NCBI GenBank assembly: GCA_002682825.1
Contig: NOKP01000012.1
Coordinates: 62,001 to 126,000, forward strand
Length of the DNA: 64,000 nt
Source of the DNA: Neonectria sp. B-13
Taxonomy: Eukaryota > Ascomycota > Sordariomycetes > Hypocreales > Nectriaceae
Direction: 5' to 3'
The stretch's first letter is position 1. Each line of letters begins with the position of its first letter. Positions 46,234 through 56,964 of this stretch are shown one piece after another. The translations under genes were made by a program, and so were the position numbers. The notes beneath the pieces were generated by a model. The model was not told the DNA's origin. It saw only the letters and a list, made by a program, of their open reading frames with translations, and ran no database searches.

Positions 46234-48017
46234 ATGTCCTCCCCGCATGCAACCGACAACAGCTCAACGTCCATGGGGTCTCGCGCTAAAGTCTCTGCGA
46301 CCGCTCGTACGGCTTGCCTGTCGTGCCGAAGAGGTAAACGGCGCTGCGACAAGTCACTTCCGTCGTGCCAGCTTTGCGTCAAGAAGGATGTCGACTGTAC
46401 CTATTCATCACGCCACACCGACGGCATCACGTCTCAGTCTTTACCGCAGTCTTCCGCGTCAGACATAGCAAGCGACCATGCAGCCGTGTCTTTTCTTGCT
46501 CCGCAAGTATTCCTAGACGCAGGGTTAGAGCTGCCGCGTCTAGATGTACCCGTTCCCGACAGTGTCCGTGATATCATCGGCGGAACGTCCAGCATCCGCC
46601 TCATCGCCGTCGCCTTCTTCGAATCTATTCATTCTTGGATGCCAATTATCTCAAAAAGACGCTTCCACACGCATCTGCTCAATCCACTATCCCGGCGACA
46701 GACCGAACTGAGCCTTCTTGCCATCTGCATGAAGCTATATTGCACGGCTCCGCCTCAATGCAGTGATGGCCGTACGGAGATATACATGATAGCCAAGCAG
46801 TTCCATTTCGAAGTCGAGACTGCTGGTCTGATGTCGATTCATGTGCTCCAAGCAGGACTTATCATTGCCCTGTATGAGATCGGCCAGGCCGTCTATCCCG
46901 CGGCTCACTTGAGCGTCAGCGCATGCGCCCAGTATGGCGCTGCTCTAGACATTGACAAATTGGGCTTGGATTTGATGGGCTCTGAAAAACGACCGCGATC
47001 GTGGACTGAGATCGAGGAGATGAGGAGAGTCTGGTGGGCGATTTTGATGTTGGATCGGTAAGTTTGCCTTGACCCATCATCTCTCGCAAATTGAACGTGA
47101 GGTTCTGATTTCTAGCTTCTAGTTTCTTGAATCTTAGCAACCCTTCGCGGCATTTGGCAACGGAAGACCCAACTTTTGCCTTTTATCTACCGGTAGACAC
47201 CCAGTCTTGGGATGACGATGTAGGTTCTGGCAAAACTTCTCAAGTTCTGTCCTGCTAATGGCTCCTAACTTAGACGTCGACTCCAGAAGACGCTGTCAAC
47301 ATGTCCACAGGTTTCACACTCGAGATGGGCCTTTTCTCGAGACTCGCCCAATCGACCTACTTGCTTAGCCAAGCCCTGAAATCATTGACGTCACCAACTA
47401 GTGACATAACTGATCTACTTAATGAGAGAGCGCAACTGCGTCGCACGCTGCTTGCTCTTATCAAAGTTGCGGATACGGAATCGCAGGCACGAGGAATCGA
47501 GTTTTGCTCTCACTTAGCTGTTTGCTTTGGGTAAGGAGGTTATCAATCTGAACCGCTATGACACTAACACAAAACAGTACTCTTTTGCTGCTCGATGGGG
47601 CGTATTCGCGTCAAGAATGCATCCCAGTTAACTACGGGATTGTCAAAACCCCTGATTTTGTCTCCATCGAATCCGCTTCGGCTCTGCAGACTTTGTCGCG
47701 GCTGGCTTGCTCCTTCTTCATGATTGGCCTTGAAGTCCCGGCCGTAATCAACAGCGTATCGGTATTCCTCATTCAAGCCACTTACCAGGCTGCCTCGACT
47801 CTCATACGCATTAGCGAAGGAAACCCCGATGCTAAGATGATGGAGGGTATAGGAGCAATCAAACAGCACTTGGAGGAGCTGAGAGCGAGATGGAGAGTTG
47901 CAGGTATGTTTAGCTCGAGGAAGCGAATGTTTGTTTAATCACTCTAACCTAAGTTTAGGGGTCTATAAAGCGATTTTAGAGGCAGAGGAGGTCATGTCTG
48001 CTGTGAAGATGACATAG
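46234..48017 (+). CDS. Zn2Cys6 transcription factor
   Basis: Exons 46234-47057, 47123-47219, 47274-47530, 47578-47903 and 47959-48017 give 520 aa. The zinc cluster has cysteines at 28, 31, 38, 45, 48 and 55 (ACLSCRRGKRRCDKSLPSCQLC). The regulatory domain shows FFESIHSWMPIISKRRF, VYPAAHLSVSACAQYG and EEMRRVWWAILMLDR, all standard for the class. The gene starts only 178 bp after the antiporter stop on the same strand and ends 84 bp from the convergent SDR. Either neighbour could be its target (inference). Confidence 0.9.
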
Positions 48018-48101
48018 ACCTGCACAGGGAAATACTACATGAAAAGACCAGCGGATGTACTGAACATCAGCGCCAATTTTCCCCAGCCATCCATTTGTAC
48101 T

Positions 48102-49113
48102 CTACCATGGGAGCTTCGATCCATCGTAGCTGAAGTACAGACCGTTGTCCTCGGGCTTGACGCCGTTTAAGACGTTGATGCACCCTGCAGCAGAGTCTTC
48201 GACAGTCAGACTGGTAACTTGAGGCGCATATGTCTCCATCCAGTCTGTGATCTTGCTTCCGAGTTCGGTAACGCCGACCCAACCTGTATCATCAGTTCTG
48301 TTAGATATAGTTCAAAGCCGAAAATGTTGACTTACCAGGATTAAGAAGAAATGTGGTGATGCCGTCATCCTTGAGCGTAGTGCTCCACTTGCGAATCAAC
48401 CTAGTCAGAGTTAGTCTCAGTCTTATCTGTAGATTTTGTGTGTTTCTCGAGTCTTGAGATCCACGACGAGGGATTTCCCTTACATGTTCAAGGAGGCCTT
48501 GGCAACCGAGTACGTGTTTGCCAGGCCTTTCATGTGCCCAGCCAGTTCGATGGAACCCAGGGACGAAGTGATGATGAGGATCTTCTTGGCGTCGCTCTTC
48601 CGAATAAGTGGGAGGAACTCGCGAAGCAAGTAGATGGGAGAGGTCAGGTTGAACTGGATCTCGGTCATGAACTCGTCGATGTTTCTGCCATTGGGTCAGT
48701 TCTGGAATATTTGTGGCGCGGAAGAATAGATAGTGCCGAGGCAAAACGTACATGTCTTCCCAGCCTGCTGTGGCTGAGTAGCTAACTCCGGCATTGCTGA
48801 CAAGGTGGTCCAACCCCCCAGGGAGGAGTTTGCCGGCGGCTTCGGCAGCGGCGTGGACGCTTTCAAGCTTGATGACGTCCATGTCTAGGAGATGAAAGCG
48901 GCCATCTGTATACTTTGCCTTTAGCTCCTGCAAGCCCGGAGAGCCAGCAGTGTTGCGAGCCGTGGCGATGACCACATTCTTCTCGTCCTTGAGCTAATCG
49001 ATATGTGTGAGTAATTGTGAAATTCTGATTGTTTGGGTAAGAAAGCCTACCAATTCGGCTACAAGGCCCAGGCCAATTCCGCGGCTGGATCCAGTGACGA
49101 GATAAGAAGGCAT
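48102..49113 (-). CDS. Short-chain dehydrogenase/reductase (SDR), carbonyl-reductase/sniffer type
   Basis: Exons 49051-49113, 48752-48993, 48484-48684, 48336-48400 and 48102-48283 give 250 aa. The first exon holds the cofactor motif SYLVTGSSRGIGLGLV. LVSNAGVSYS gives the NAG motif, IITSSLGS the catalytic serine, and YSVAKASLNM the YxxxK. LLNPGWVGTEL, built across the last intron, is the usual post-catalytic PG motif. NADP use is likely. A TATATAAT-like run lies about 120 bp upstream. Tail-to-tail with the zinc-cluster regulator. Confidence 0.92.
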
Positions 49114-49717
49114 GGTTGAGGAGTTGTTGTTAATTGGCTGTGATAGACAAGAAAGGCTGGTGAAGCTTCAGAAAGATGGTCTGAGTGATGGAATGTGATG
49201 GTGATGAGAGAGATGATATGGCTGATGTAGAGGATATATAATTCTCTTTATATGCTCTCTACCATTCAAACAGGTTTGAACTCGGAGGTTGAATGTCGTA
49301 GTCTGACTGTTGCCGTCTTACACCGGTCATCACCCGCAACACCCGCAAAAAGCCGCACAATCCCGCAAGAGTCCGCAACCCCCGCATCCCCTGCAACTGT
49401 CCGCATCGCAGTGCTGACGGGAAAGGCGGACAAGGCGGCCGAGGCGGACCGCCAAGCTGTCCGACGCCACGCCAATAAATACCATGTTATGCCCAACACT
49501 CGTTCTCATTGCACTTTGGTTGGGCTGGATCTCTGTGCGCTGTATGCCTGAGGCTGTGTCAGTGGGCTGTGAGGGGAAATGGCGGTATTCATTTCGTCAG
49601 CGACGAGGTTCGGGATTTGTTTCTTTTTTCCTTTCAACACATCACAGCCTCCATTGAAATCAATCTTCAATCTCGCTCTATTTCGCACTGCATCCCTCCT
49701 GTATCGAAGTCACCAAG
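49114..49717. other. Divergent intergenic region
   Basis: 604 bp between the SDR and the STAND-like gene. Positions 49325-49460 are rich in short CCGCA/CCCGCA units (CACCCGCAACACCCGCAAAA), a mildly repetitive stretch. No gene. Confidence 0.45.
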
Positions 49718-51872
49718 ATGGCAGAAATCCTCGGTATCGTCAGTGGCGTCATCGCCATCGTCGGGGCGACCGGTAAGCTAGGCACAAGCGCCCTCACACT
49801 CAAGCGTCTCTGGGACGAGGTGCAAGATGTGCCTGCTAGTATTGAGCAGTGCATCGTGCAGCTTCAATTACTTGCCCCTGTGCTCCAAGAAATGGAGTAT
49901 GAGTTCCAGCGGACGCGTGGCATAGTACAGCATAATCCCGCGGGGATTCTGAGCTTGAACTACTGTCAAAAGGCGACCAAAGAATTGGAGGAAATGGTGC
50001 AAGATATGCAGCGACATATTGAGTCGGCCACGAAGTGGAAAAAAACTATGGCTTGCGTGAAAGTAAGACTCAAGAAGGGTGTTATCGATGAGCACCAGAG
50101 GCGGCTACAATCTGCCCTGCAACTGCTATCTCTATCACAGCAGTCGTATTTAATGTGAGTCAACAGTGGGCTATTGACTAGTAGGAACAGTTATTGACAG
50201 TTGATAGTGCCTTGACGAGAATCCAACCTTCAATCATCGTGTCCGAGCTTCGAGCGCTTCGCGAACAAGAGCGAATCGAAGAGGTGGCCCAGGCCCAGTA
50301 TACCAAGGAAGCCACCAACGAGCTAGAAATAGACCAAAAACATACTAGCATAGAGGAGGTCTCTCTCAGCACGTCAGAATCAAGAAATAGGTGGACACGT
50401 GCAGACTCGTCGCCGAGTCCTATGAGTCCTATGAGCATCCCTTGGCGGAACTCAATGTTCCCGTGGCTCTTCACTTACCAGACGACTGAAGTGGCGGCAA
50501 AGCCCAACTCTGTTGATGTCACTGCCAAGTTACGAGGTAAGCCATTCAATGGAGTCAAACATCAACGTGATCCATTCTAACAGTCCTAGTCTATCAGGCC
50601 CGATTCCAGTTGCCATCGTGGTTGTTGCAGAAGGCGTGGGATATCCAGGCACATAAAGCGTACGACGGATGGAAATTCCACCTGAAGCCGTGGAGTACAC
50701 GTCCATGGGATAGCAGTATTTTCCAATACGTGAAGGATGGAAGAGCCGACTTAGTACTCCAGGCCTTTAAAACAAACGAGGCCTCTATCTATGATCGTAC
50801 TGAGTCGGGGTTAACGCTACTCGAGGTGAGATCCCTTGCAATTCCCGCGGTAAGCTGAATACAGTTAACTGACAAAACACAGTGGGCAATGTATCACAAC
50901 CAGCCAGAACTTATTCCTTTGTTCACTCAGATGGGATTGAGGGTCAGCGACGTTGATGTATATCAAGTTATCGTATATGCTTATTGCCTTTCTGCACCCT
51001 TCACCATATTAGAACTCTTTGCCATTTGGATGGAAGAGGACCGATTCGACCATTTGTTTGACGGCCCCGTCATGAAGGGGGATTATTCGATACCAAAATT
51101 GATGTTGACCTGGCAGATTTGGGGGACTCGCGGATTTCTAGATGCCGTTGTTAAGCCCAACATAGACGAGTTTGCATCGATTTCCTCTTTCCGCAACATC
51201 CACTGGATATTGGTTGATCCACAAGTTCTGTTAGAAATCTTGCAGCGAGACGGGCTTGTTTCGCCAGCAGATTTCCGGGCACAGCTGGGACTTGGACATA
51301 GCTCGCTCTTTGAATTTCTCAAGCATTATCTCTACCGTTCTAATTTGGAACAGTGGCGGGTGCTAGCCCGGTGGATGCTCACCGACGCGCCTCCAGAGGA
51401 CGTCGCCCGTCCGAATGGTTGGTCTGAGGAGGGCTTTCCCCTGCTTTGTTCGGCCTTACAGTCGAGTAGGATAAGTCGCCATCCCTATAAAGGAGTTTGT
51501 GAGTATTTATCTGTGATACACCTGTGGCTTGACGACTTGGAGGAGGCTGGCGTGGATGTGGAAGAGTATATTCGCTGGGAGTTGGCGATCTGCAGAGGGG
51601 AAATAGAGCTGGGAAAGGGCTTTGAACCTGAACTTGAACGCACTCGGTTCCACATGTCAGGACCGTCGTTGGTTCTATTGAGACGAGGTACATGCAGGAA
51701 GCACTGGGAATTCGAGTGGGATCCTTGTGTCGAGCAATACGCGGGTGAGTTCTGGCGCGTTGTTGAGGCCCCGGCAAAGTTAAGGCCATGGGTAATGCCA
51801 GGTCTCCCAGGCGCATGGGAGAGTGATAGCGAGGACGAAGAAGAGGGCATGGAAGCTGCAATCTTTACATAG
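49718..51872 (+). CDS. Protein with fungal STAND-type N-terminal domain but no NTPase
   Basis: Exons 49718-50154, 50208-50536, 50590-50825 and 50883-51872 encode 663 aa. The first 30 residues, MAEILGIVSGVIAIVGATGK, and the following helices with VPASIEQCIVQLQLLAPVLQ match the N-terminal effector-like domain of many fungal NACHT proteins. No P-loop follows. A charged linker (residues 150-260) leads to AYDGWKFHLKPW, and to one ankyrin-like unit (ESGLTLLEWAMYHNQPELI). A long C-terminal region of unknown type ends in an acidic tail (SDSEDEEEGME). The family is common in ascomycetes but uncharacterised. It may be a decoy or partner of true receptors (inference). Confidence 0.85.
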
Positions 51873-52498
51873 TTTAATTTTGGCATCATTAGGCTGGATG
51901 GGTAGCAGAATAGTAGAGAAAAATCGATGGAAGAAGCTCTGTTCGTTCCATTGTTTTATCGCCCGCTGACTGTTGGACTTACTGTGAGGTTTGTAGCGGT
52001 GGGTATCGTTGCCTTGGTATGGAGCAATTGAAACTGGACGGCAAAAGCCTCGGTGTCTGCGCTGTTGAATTCCCGAGTGCTAAAAACACGGTAGTTGATG
52101 TCAAGCGCAAGGAAACTGGTGGATGCAGCGGTCACGATGATGGGAACATGATTGTGTTTGAAGGGTCGCGAGTTTTGATATAGTCAAGGTTTCGGGATGA
52201 TTTACCAACAAAATGCTGTTCTTAGGAAAAGGGCACACTTTAGATTGAAGAAGGGGGCACGATTTCGCAGTATTATTGACGTATTATCTACAGTTTAGCT
52301 CTCGCTAAGATGAAGAAGGTGACTTAAGATGAGTACTCTCAACAACTATTATTGAACCTATGTCGTAACCCAGACTTGCAGACCATAATCGGGGACGACA
52401 AGCAAGCTTTCTACATTCCATCACTTCCATAGCTGAGTTAATGCTTGAACATGGCTGAGGAATTTGGGTCTTCAAGCAGGAGAACTTCCCTCCTCCTC
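51873..52498. other. Convergent intergenic stretch
   Basis: 626 bp; nothing supported. Confidence 0.45.
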
Positions 52499-54345
52499 CT
52501 ACTGGTCGGCATGATACGCGTCCTTGTCCGCCAAACCACGTCGGCTCTCGCTCTTCTCAGCAGGTTCATTGGGTTCTGGAGTCTCTTTCTCTTTTTTGAC
52601 GCTGCGCCATTCCATGGCAAGACTACCAATGATAGAGAGGCACGTTACGATGAGGGCGACTTGGAAGCATACACGCAGCGAGGCATTGTAGGCTTCCAAA
52701 ACTGCGGCATGGTACCGAGATGGGATGGTTTTGAGGAGATCGGTGACACCGCCGGCCTCGATCTGTTGCGGAGTGATGTTTGAGATGCCATCAAGGCGTT
52801 TGGCCAGCTGACCGTCGAGGACGTTCTGGCCGACCGAGACGAAGATGGCGCCAAAGAGAGTCTGAGCGAAGAGCATAAGGGAAGCGCCGATAGCCACTTC
52901 ATTCCGTGGAAGGACTGTCTGCGCAGCCATGTTGGGTGCCTGGAAGCAAGCGCCTAAGCCGAAGCCGTACAAGATCTGGTACCCGATCCATTGGCCCACC
53001 GACGTGTTGACGTGAAGCGTGGTGATCATACCGGCGCCAACCGATGCGATGCAGATACCCAAGATCAAGAAGGGCGTGTAATAGCCGATGCGTGTTGTTA
53101 GCACGCCGGTGAGAATGGATGCAACAACCAGAGAAAGCACCATTGGGAGGAGGTGGATGCCGCTGTTAACGGCCGAGTCGCCTTTGATGGCCTGGAACCA
53201 GATGGGGAGGAAATAGACTGTTTGTTTGTTATTAGCGATCAATGATTGCCCATCTGAAATGAGCCAGACTTACTTAAAAGCGTCTGGTGCGCGCCAACGC
53301 AGCAGCTCACCCAGAAGCCGCTGGCAATGCTGCGCTGGATGAAGATGTGCGGAGGCACCGTGGCGTACTCAGGCCTCCACACCTGGTTCAGGACGAAGAC
53401 GATCAAAAGAACGAAAGCGATCACAAGCAGCGCGATGATACGTCCATCGCTCCACTGGGCTCGGTCAGCCCTGAAATGCATCGCGGAAGGAACTCGACGA
53501 GGGAACTTACACTATACGTGAAACCACCCCATTGCAGAGCTAGGCATAGGCAGATCACTCCAGGAAGAAGAGCAAGTAGGCCTTCAATGTTGAGCTGCTG
53601 CAGCTTGTGCTTCAGAGTATCTTTGTCGGTGGAACGGTCGGGGATGCGAAGCAAGAAAAAGACAAAGACCAGCACCAAGCCGCCCAAAGGAAGATTGATG
53701 TAGAAACACCATCGCCAAGTGACGTTCGTGGTGAAGGCGCCGCCGATCAGCGGCCCGATGAGCGACGCGATTCCATACACGGCACCAAATAGACCCTGAT
53801 ACTGGGGCCGTTTCTCCAGCGGGACAGCGTAGACAATAATCACGAGCTAACAGAAGAAATTGAGTGAGAAAAGCCTTTGATGACAATGGGGGAAAACGTA
53901 CCACGCCAGATTGAACACCGCCAGCTCCGAGGCCAGCAATTGCCCTGCCAATTATGAAAGCGATGGAGTTCGGGGCCGCGCCGCAGATGGCCGACCCAAT
54001 CTCGAACAGTCCGACGGCTGTGAGAAATGTGGCCTTGATGTTCAAGAAGGTGTAGATTTTTCCAAATACCAACAAGAAGGCGCAGTTGGTGAGCATGTAG
54101 GCTGTACCGTACCAGCCAATATCGTCTGCCGCATGGAACTCGTTCGTGATGGCGGGTATGGCAGTTGAGATGATGAGTTTATCCTGCCAACAAGGTTTGT
54201 TAGCCCATGTATTTACAAAAGGATCCTCCTCTTTTGAACGCACCAAGGCCACTAGGAACATGCAAATGAATGCGGAAGTCATTAGCAGCGCGAGCCTGAG
54301 ACCCGAAGGGTACACGAAGTCGTCGATTTTTTCCGACGGCGCCAT
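52499..54345 (-). CDS. MFS drug exporter, DHA2 (14-TM) type
   Basis: Exons 54244-54345, 53902-54183, 53511-53846, 53274-53454 and 52499-53217 encode 539 aa in continuous phase. [15 protein letters not shown], built across the first intron, matches the D1 motif LDxTIxxx[18 protein letters not shown] and [13 protein letters not shown] are the antiporter motif region, and [13 protein letters not shown] is diagnostic for this family. The C-terminus is a hydrophilic, acidic/basic tail. It should export small toxic compounds by proton antiport. No biosynthetic genes lie next to it. Confidence 0.93.
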
Positions 54346-54725
54346 GTCGTCTTTTTTCTGCAGCCGTTGAATGCGTTGGTGAGCGAACGTGGCTGACTGT
54401 AAGCGAATAAGAAAAGTTGCAAAGATGTTGTCTTTCCCGATGAACTGATGAGGGAGTAGTAAGTAGGACGAAAGATTGAACAAGTTATTAGGAGTAAAGG
54501 AAGTATAAAGGAAAGTATTGTTGAGTGAGGTGCATTGTGAAAAGGTCTGCCATGATTACGGCAAACGCAAGACATATTTGTAGGTCTTTAAGAGGTCGTG
54601 CAATGATTATTGGGACTGTTCTTCATCGTCATCTCATCACGGAGGGTGCCTTCATTCATGGCTTGTAGCTAACTGACGAATGAGGTTTCCTTGAGACAAG
54701 TGTGCTCCACTTACGCGTAGCAACT

Positions 54726-54783
54726 GTCCGACCGTCCGACCGTCCGACCGTCCGACCGACCGTCCGACTATCAACCGTCCGAC
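54726..54783. repeat. 8-bp tandem repeat GTCCGACC
   Basis: Four perfect GTCCGACC units (54726-54757), then shortened and spaced copies up to 54783. Confidence 0.85.
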
Positions 54784-55139
54784 ATGCTGATTGATTCCTT
54801 CCACTCATCGTCCGAATAGAGCGCGCGGGACTACTCAATACGTGTGGTAAAAGTTATGATCCTGCGCTTGTACTCTGTTGTCAATATTCGCGTGCGATAC
54901 GCATTTTTAGATATAAAATAGACTCTATACCACTCGAAGTACCAGATTTCCGGAGTTTGACCTTGTGTTATAGGCTTGTTAGACGGAGGGACCCGACCAC
55001 CAGGATGACTAAGGACAAGACGGCCGGATTGAGCCGAAAAGAGGGAAAATCGGTCAGACAGGGAGATTGCATCATCATCAAGATCACGATCGAAACATCA
55101 ATTGAATCAGCCTGTTTGGCCCCTAAATCATCATTCGAT

Positions 55140-55157
55140 CCGGTCACATGTCTGACA
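55140..55157. repeat. Dispersed 18-bp motif, copy 1
   Basis: CCGGTCACATGTCTGACA, two mismatches from copy 3. Possibly a retrotransposon LTR edge. Confidence 0.35.
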
Positions 55158-55207
55158 ATTAAGGGTCTCATACCTCTACCAACACAACATGAAAACGAAC
55201 AAGAACG

Positions 55208-55307
55208 NNNNNNNNNNNNNNNNNNNNNNNNNNNNNNNNNNNNNNNNNNNNNNNNNNNNNNNNNNNNNNNNNNNNNNNNNNNNNNNNNNNNNNNNNNNNN
55301 NNNNNNN
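55208..55307. other. Assembly gap of 100 N
   Basis: Exactly 100 N, a conventional gap of unknown size. Immediately right of it the sequence is tandemly repeated (GGAAGGG...CGTGTCATCTAG at 55308 and 55347), so a collapsed repeat is the likely cause. Confidence 0.99.
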
Positions 55308-55538
55308 GGAAGGGATAGGAATCGTGTCATCTAGAGTGATGAGAAAGGAAGGGAAACGTGTCATCTAGGATGACTAGGTTGTTGAGGGCATCAAGGTTCG
55401 TAGCTAGGTTGTTGAGAGAGGTCAAATTGGTCAACCTTTGTAAGACCATCGGGCCTAGGAAGCTTGTCATGTGGGGGAACCTTGTAATAGCCAATGCAAT
55501 GTGACAGAACGAGTACCACGAATCCAATCGCCTTGAAT

Positions 55539-56633
55539 ATGTCAATATCTACCTCTTTCCAGGACCAGAATGTCATATTGGCTAGCCAGGCTGACTGGCA
55601 TCGCTGGAACCGTCTCTTCATCGCGAAAGCGAAGTCCCTACACCTTTGGGACTATATCAACCCCGATGCCGAAGACCCACCGGCTTTCATGTCTCTCCCG
55701 GTGATGCCGTCTTTCAGCTTCATGGAGGAGACCACAGGCACGCAAACTCAGGTATCCGAGACAGTCACAGAGGCAGATAAAATGCGCCTGAGTATCTACG
55801 AAATCAAGGATCAACACTACACCCTAGAGCTCAAGGACATCACCACCCTGAAGGACTGGGTTAGAGCTACGGTTAAGACTCAGATCATGGAGCATAACTG
55901 TTATTGCGATAAGGATGTTCGAGACTGGTACTTGAACCTCTCGAAGGCAGTTGGCCTCAGCCTTCAGCAAGCCGAAGAAATGGCCTCAATCGCTTGGTAT
56001 GGCTTCTTCTACGGTACAGTTGGGGTCCCTCGAGACCTGACGAAGTGGGCGGACGATTTTGAACATGTGATGTATGAGGCTTTAACCCTAGATCTTCCTC
56101 TTGCAACAGACGTGAGGGTCTGGTACCTCCCACTCAAACAGCTTACTGAGCCCTTCCTTGGGACAAAGCTAGAGATATGGAGGGCCGAATTTGCTACAGA
56201 AATCGCCAATAACTCTCTCTCCTATAGAAAGATCGCCAATCGCATTCGATTTGAGATAATGATGATCGACCGCCAACAAAACAAGAGCCGGGGAGTCAAA
56301 AGAGGAGCTTCCCTCGCAGGTGAGGATAGCTCAGACGACTCGTCGCTCCACGATCAGTCAGCCGAGCCGCCGCGTTCGAAGAAAAGGAGGCCAGCGCAGA
56401 AGACCAAGACTGAGACAAAGCCATCATCTTCGAAGACCAGATGCCGAGCCTGTGGGAAATTGCACCCGTTTCAACGATGCCTCTACATCCTGAAGGATAA
56501 CCCGCCTGCATGGTTCCGTATGAACGAGGCAACGAGGAAGAGGGTGGACCAGAACCTGGCCTCTGATCCTAGCCTTAGGGCGGAAGTTAAGAGACTTGCT
56601 TCTAAGATGAGAGACGGTCACTCGGGCGAGTGA
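55539..56633 (+). CDS. Gag-like protein of a Ty1/copia retrotransposon remnant
   Basis: An uninterrupted frame of 364 aa from ATG 55539 (an in-frame ATG at 55494 would add 15). The N-terminus ADWHRWNRLFIAKAKSLHLW is the copia Gag opening. A basic, serine-rich hinge precedes a zinc knuckle CRACGKLHPFQRC (C-x2-C-x3-H-x4-C), as in fungal copia Gags. No protease, integrase, reverse transcriptase or RNase H follows; the frame stops at 56633 and non-coding AT-rich DNA begins. So only gag remains, either as a remnant or a domesticated gene. The intact frame is noteworthy for a dead element. Confidence 0.85.
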   Translation: MSISTSFQDQNVILASQADWHRWNRLFIAKAKSLHLWDYINPDAEDPPAFMSLPVMPSFSFMEETTGTQTQVSETVTEADKMRLSIYEIKDQHYTLELKDITTLKDWVRATVKTQIMEHNCYCDKDVRDWYLNLSKAVGLSLQQAEEMASIAWYGFFYGTVGVPRDLTKWADDFEHVMYEALTLDLPLATDVRVWYLPLKQLTEPFLGTKLEIWRAEFATEIANNSLSYRKIANRIRFEIMMIDRQQNKSRGVKRGASLAGEDSSDDSSLHDQSAEPPRSKKRRPAQKTKTETKPSSSKTRCRACGKLHPFQRCLYILKDNPPAWFRMNEATRKRVDQNLASDPSLRAEVKRLASKMRDGHSGE

Positions 56634-56964
56634 TTCAGACAAGGAGTCGGAAGATCCCCAGCAACACTACTTATCTCGACGAAAAGGGCAACGTTCGCGG
56701 GATCCTCGAACAAAATATATCAAATTAAACAATCCGGTTAATAATTTTATTTTATCAAGTTCCCTTTATTATAACATGAAGTAATTCCAGCCGCTAGACC
56801 GGTTTAACCCAGTCACGTGTCCGACAGGAATTATATCTAACCCAGCGCTTCTCTGCCAGCTGAGAACACCAGTCCCACGCAACGTGTCTCTCATTGAGGG
56901 ACTTCCTCCAGATAGCCTCCGTTCCACTCCATCGGAAATTTTCAATCAATAGAAAAGCTCCGCA
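56634..56964. other. Gap between gag and the next regulator
   Basis: 331 bp containing copy 2 of the dispersed motif; no gene. Confidence 0.45.
56808..56826. repeat. Dispersed motif, copy 2
   Basis: CCCAGTCACGTGTCCGACA, 140 bp upstream of the regulator ATG. Confidence 0.35.

Larger units (their letters stand above)
54346..55207. other. Upstream region of the MFS gene with repeats, up to the assembly gap
   Basis: 862 bp with the GTCCGACC tandem repeat and one dispersed 18-bp motif listed separately. No gene. Confidence 0.45.
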
